Source: Gemmatimonadales bacterium UBA2982
GTDB lineage: Bacteria > Gemmatimonadota > Gemmatimonadetes > Longimicrobiales > Gaopeijiaceae
Reading direction: 5' to 3'
DNA: 64,000 nt
Assembly (NCBI GenBank): GCA_002347035.1
Contig: DEAM01000005.1
Span: forward strand, 62,001-126,000
Position numbers and translations under genes: made by a program. Below the pieces are notes generated by a model. It saw only the letters and a list, made by a program, of their open reading frames with translations, had not been told where the DNA came from and made no database searches. This document shows, one piece after another, positions 62,659 through 64,000 of the stretch. How positions within the stretch are numbered: the stretch's first letter is position 1; the number at the start of each line of letters is the position of its first letter.

Positions 62659-63815
62659 GCTTACACCCAGTTTGGGGGCACGAAGCCGAGCGAGAAGCAC
62701 TGGGCAACGCTGCAGCAGAGGAAATCTTACCCGCAGCACTCCTCTTCCATGGCTCGCACGGTATAGGAAAGCAGCGCGTAGCTCACTGGCTAGCACAGTT
62801 GATAGTGTGCGAAGCTCCACTATGTGAGCCATGCGGAGCGTGCCCTCCATGCCGGATGGCCCTCTCATTCGAGCACCCCGACATTCACTATTATCTTCCA
62901 TTACCTCGCCCGAAAGGAGCCTCCGGGGACCGCCTCACCGAAGCGCTTGAAGAAGCACGACTTACGGAACTCGAGGACCTTCGGACCACTCCACTTCGTC
63001 CTAGCCATCGAGACGAGGTGCGTGGCATTTACCTCGGCACTGTGCGGAACATACGTTCTCAAGCCCATAAAAGACCGGCCATGTCCCATGGCCCGATTTT
63101 CATCATCGGTGAGGCTGAACTCCTTGTTCCTCAAGAAGCCAGCCCAGAAGCAGCTAATGCATTGCTGAAGCTTCTAGAAGAACCACCTGGGGAAGCCAGG
63201 TTTATTCTCACAAGTAGTCAGCCCGAGAGGCTTTTACCCACAATCCGGTCACGGGCTGTACCTCTCCGCCTTACCCCACTGAATCTTGGAGATATAACAG
63301 CCTTCCTTGAGCAAGAGGCAGGAGTGGAGCCGAGTCTGGCCGAGTGGGCAGGACGCCTAGGGCAAGGCTCTCCTGGGCGTGCACTTGGTTTCCTCCCTGC
63401 CGGAGAAGAGGAAGGACCCTTGGAGAGGCTGAGGCTGCGCGCCTTTGACATCGTAGCGACAGCTATGTCTACTGATTCTTCTGCCACTTACAGCCTCGCC
63501 TTGGGGTTCCCTCCCGCAGGCGCACGTGGATTGATCGACCTCTTCGGCTTTGTTGAGGAGTGGCTGCGCGACTTGGCAGCTCTGGCAGCTGGCGCGCCTA
63601 AGGCGTTGCTCAATCACGATCGGCTCAGCGAGCTTGAGGAATGGTTGTCTACCTCTCAAATCAAAGCCTTCCACGTTACCAGTGCATTTGGATCGGTTGA
63701 TCAGGCTCGCGAACTAGCCAGGAGAAACGTGAATCCTCAGCTCATTATCTCAAGCCTCGTCGGCAACCTGCGTAAAGCCCTTCGAGGACATTCCCAAAGA
63801 GGTGTGATAACATGA
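62655..63815 (+). CDS. holB: DNA polymerase III delta' subunit
   Basis: Clamp-loader subunit. The 386 residues show an AAA+ fold with Walker A-like GSHGIGKQRVA, a four-Cys zinc module CEPCGACPPC, sensor-1 region HGPIFIIGEAELL, ANALLKLLEEPPGEARFILTSSQ and TIRSRA. The modified P-loop and zinc module are compatible with delta' rather than DnaX. An insertion at about 80-110 (PLPRPKGASGDR) is seen in some phyla. It overlaps the M23-like gene by 4 nt and moaC by 4 nt. Confidence 0.9.
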   Translation: MSLHPVWGHEAEREALGNAAAEEILPAALLFHGSHGIGKQRVAHWLAQLIVCEAPLCEPCGACPPCRMALSFEHPDIHYYLPLPRPKGASGDRLTEALEEARLTELEDLRTTPLRPSHRDEVRGIYLGTVRNIRSQAHKRPAMSHGPIFIIGEAELLVPQEASPEAANALLKLLEEPPGEARFILTSSQPERLLPTIRSRAVPLRLTPLNLGDITAFLEQEAGVEPSLAEWAGRLGQGSPGRALGFLPAGEEEGPLERLRLRAFDIVATAMSTDSSATYSLALGFPPAGARGLIDLFGFVEEWLRDLAALAAGAPKALLNHDRLSELEEWLSTSQIKAFHVTSAFGSVDQARELARRNVNPQLIISSLVGNLRKALRGHSQRGVIT

Positions 63816-64000
63816 CCGAACATGATGACGGGCTTACACATCTCGACCCTGAAGGGAGAGCTCAGATGGTCGACGTTTCAGACAAGGACGTCACCGTAAG
63901 GCGCGCCGTGGCTATCGGGTACATCACCATGGGCACTGACACTCTCGAGTGCATCATTTCTGGACAAACCCCAAAGGGAGATCCGATCAAGGTAGCTGAG
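63812..64000 (+). CDS. moaC: Cyclic pyranopterin monophosphate synthase MoaC (partial, 3' end outside window)
   Basis: The first 63 codons are present, from ATG 63812 overlapping the holB stop (ATGA). The N-terminal signature HLDPEGRAQMVDVSDKDVT and the following VRRAVAIGYITM match MoaC of molybdenum-cofactor synthesis. The catalytic Lys and Asp residues lie beyond the window edge. Placement after holB suggests co-transcription with the mfd-holB series. Confidence 0.88.
   Translation, partial: MTEHDDGLTHLDPEGRAQMVDVSDKDVTVRRAVAIGYITMGTDTLECIISGQTPKGDPIKVAE

Noticed and set aside
1..64000. CRISPR arrays, insertion sequences, integrases, rRNA genes
   Set aside because: None seen: no regularly spaced repeats, no transposase or integrase products, no rRNA motifs.

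Overview
This window is a dense, ordinary-looking bacterial chromosome segment with 59 protein genes (the last one cut by the window edge) and one tRNA gene. It has no insertion sequence, prophage, integrase, CRISPR array or plasmid function, and no gene-free stretch longer than 300 bases. The organism is a Gram-negative (diderm) bacterium: it encodes SurA-like and parvulin chaperones, lipoproteins, a predicted outer-membrane barrel protein and an EnvC-like factor. It makes menaquinone (MenG-type methyltransferase), c-type cytochromes (Ccm system I type) and pyridoxal phosphate by the DXP route (PdxJ and PdxA). Base composition is moderate. Gene content, paired M16 peptidases and exported proteins whose predicted mature N-terminus is nearly always Gln suggest the FCB superphylum, most likely an uncultured (perhaps marine) member of Gemmatimonadota. 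This placement is inference and was not tested by phylogeny.

Layout. 0.2-2.6 kb (minus): rsfS, rplI, a DUF2232 membrane protein and a single gene encoding S6 fused to S18. 2.8-6.1 kb (minus): M20 peptidase and membrane pyrophosphatase. 6.2-15.3 kb (minus): pth, rplY, prs, an exported protein of unknown function placed 5 nt behind tRNA-Gln, a cupin, ispE, a flippase-like membrane protein, pdxJ, hflX. 15.4-21.7 kb (minus): CCA-adding enzyme family protein, PHP phosphatase, a 94-residue unknown, alaS, recA. 21.9-28.6 kb (minus): one cytochrome c maturation operon, ccmE-F-I-A-B-C-D, ending in a predicted outer-membrane protein. 28.7-35.0 kb (minus): glmM, glmS, dtd, maf, glpK and a LOG-like gene, joined mostly by 4-nt overlaps. 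35.2-41.5 kb (plus): M48 peptidase, purD, mutM and an active/inactive M16 peptidase pair. 41.5-45.1 kb: menG (minus), a small membrane protein and an exported MDR oxidoreductase (plus), mrp (minus). 45.3-49.9 kb (minus): ROK kinase, PfkB kinase, STAS-ATPase, DUF4325 protein and a gamma-family PLP enzyme. 50.2-52.0 kb (minus): lepA. 52.1-64.0 kb (plus): DUF58 and BatA-like proteins, mfd, two parvulins, pdxA, degenerate M23 protein, holB, start of moaC.

Most genes do housekeeping work: translation (S6, S18, L9, L25, AlaRS, LepA, HflX, Pth, Dtd, RsfS), DNA repair (RecA, Mfd, MutM), envelope precursors (GlmS, GlmM, IspE) and cofactor synthesis. The observations most worth following are the S6-S18 fusion; a Ccm operon with a CXXXY-type CcmE and no CcmG or CcmH beside it; a coupled ROK/PfkB/STAS-ATPase/DUF4325 operon that looks like an undescribed regulatory module; the consistent Gln after predicted signal-peptidase sites; and a secreted-protein gene starting 5 nt downstream of a tRNA.
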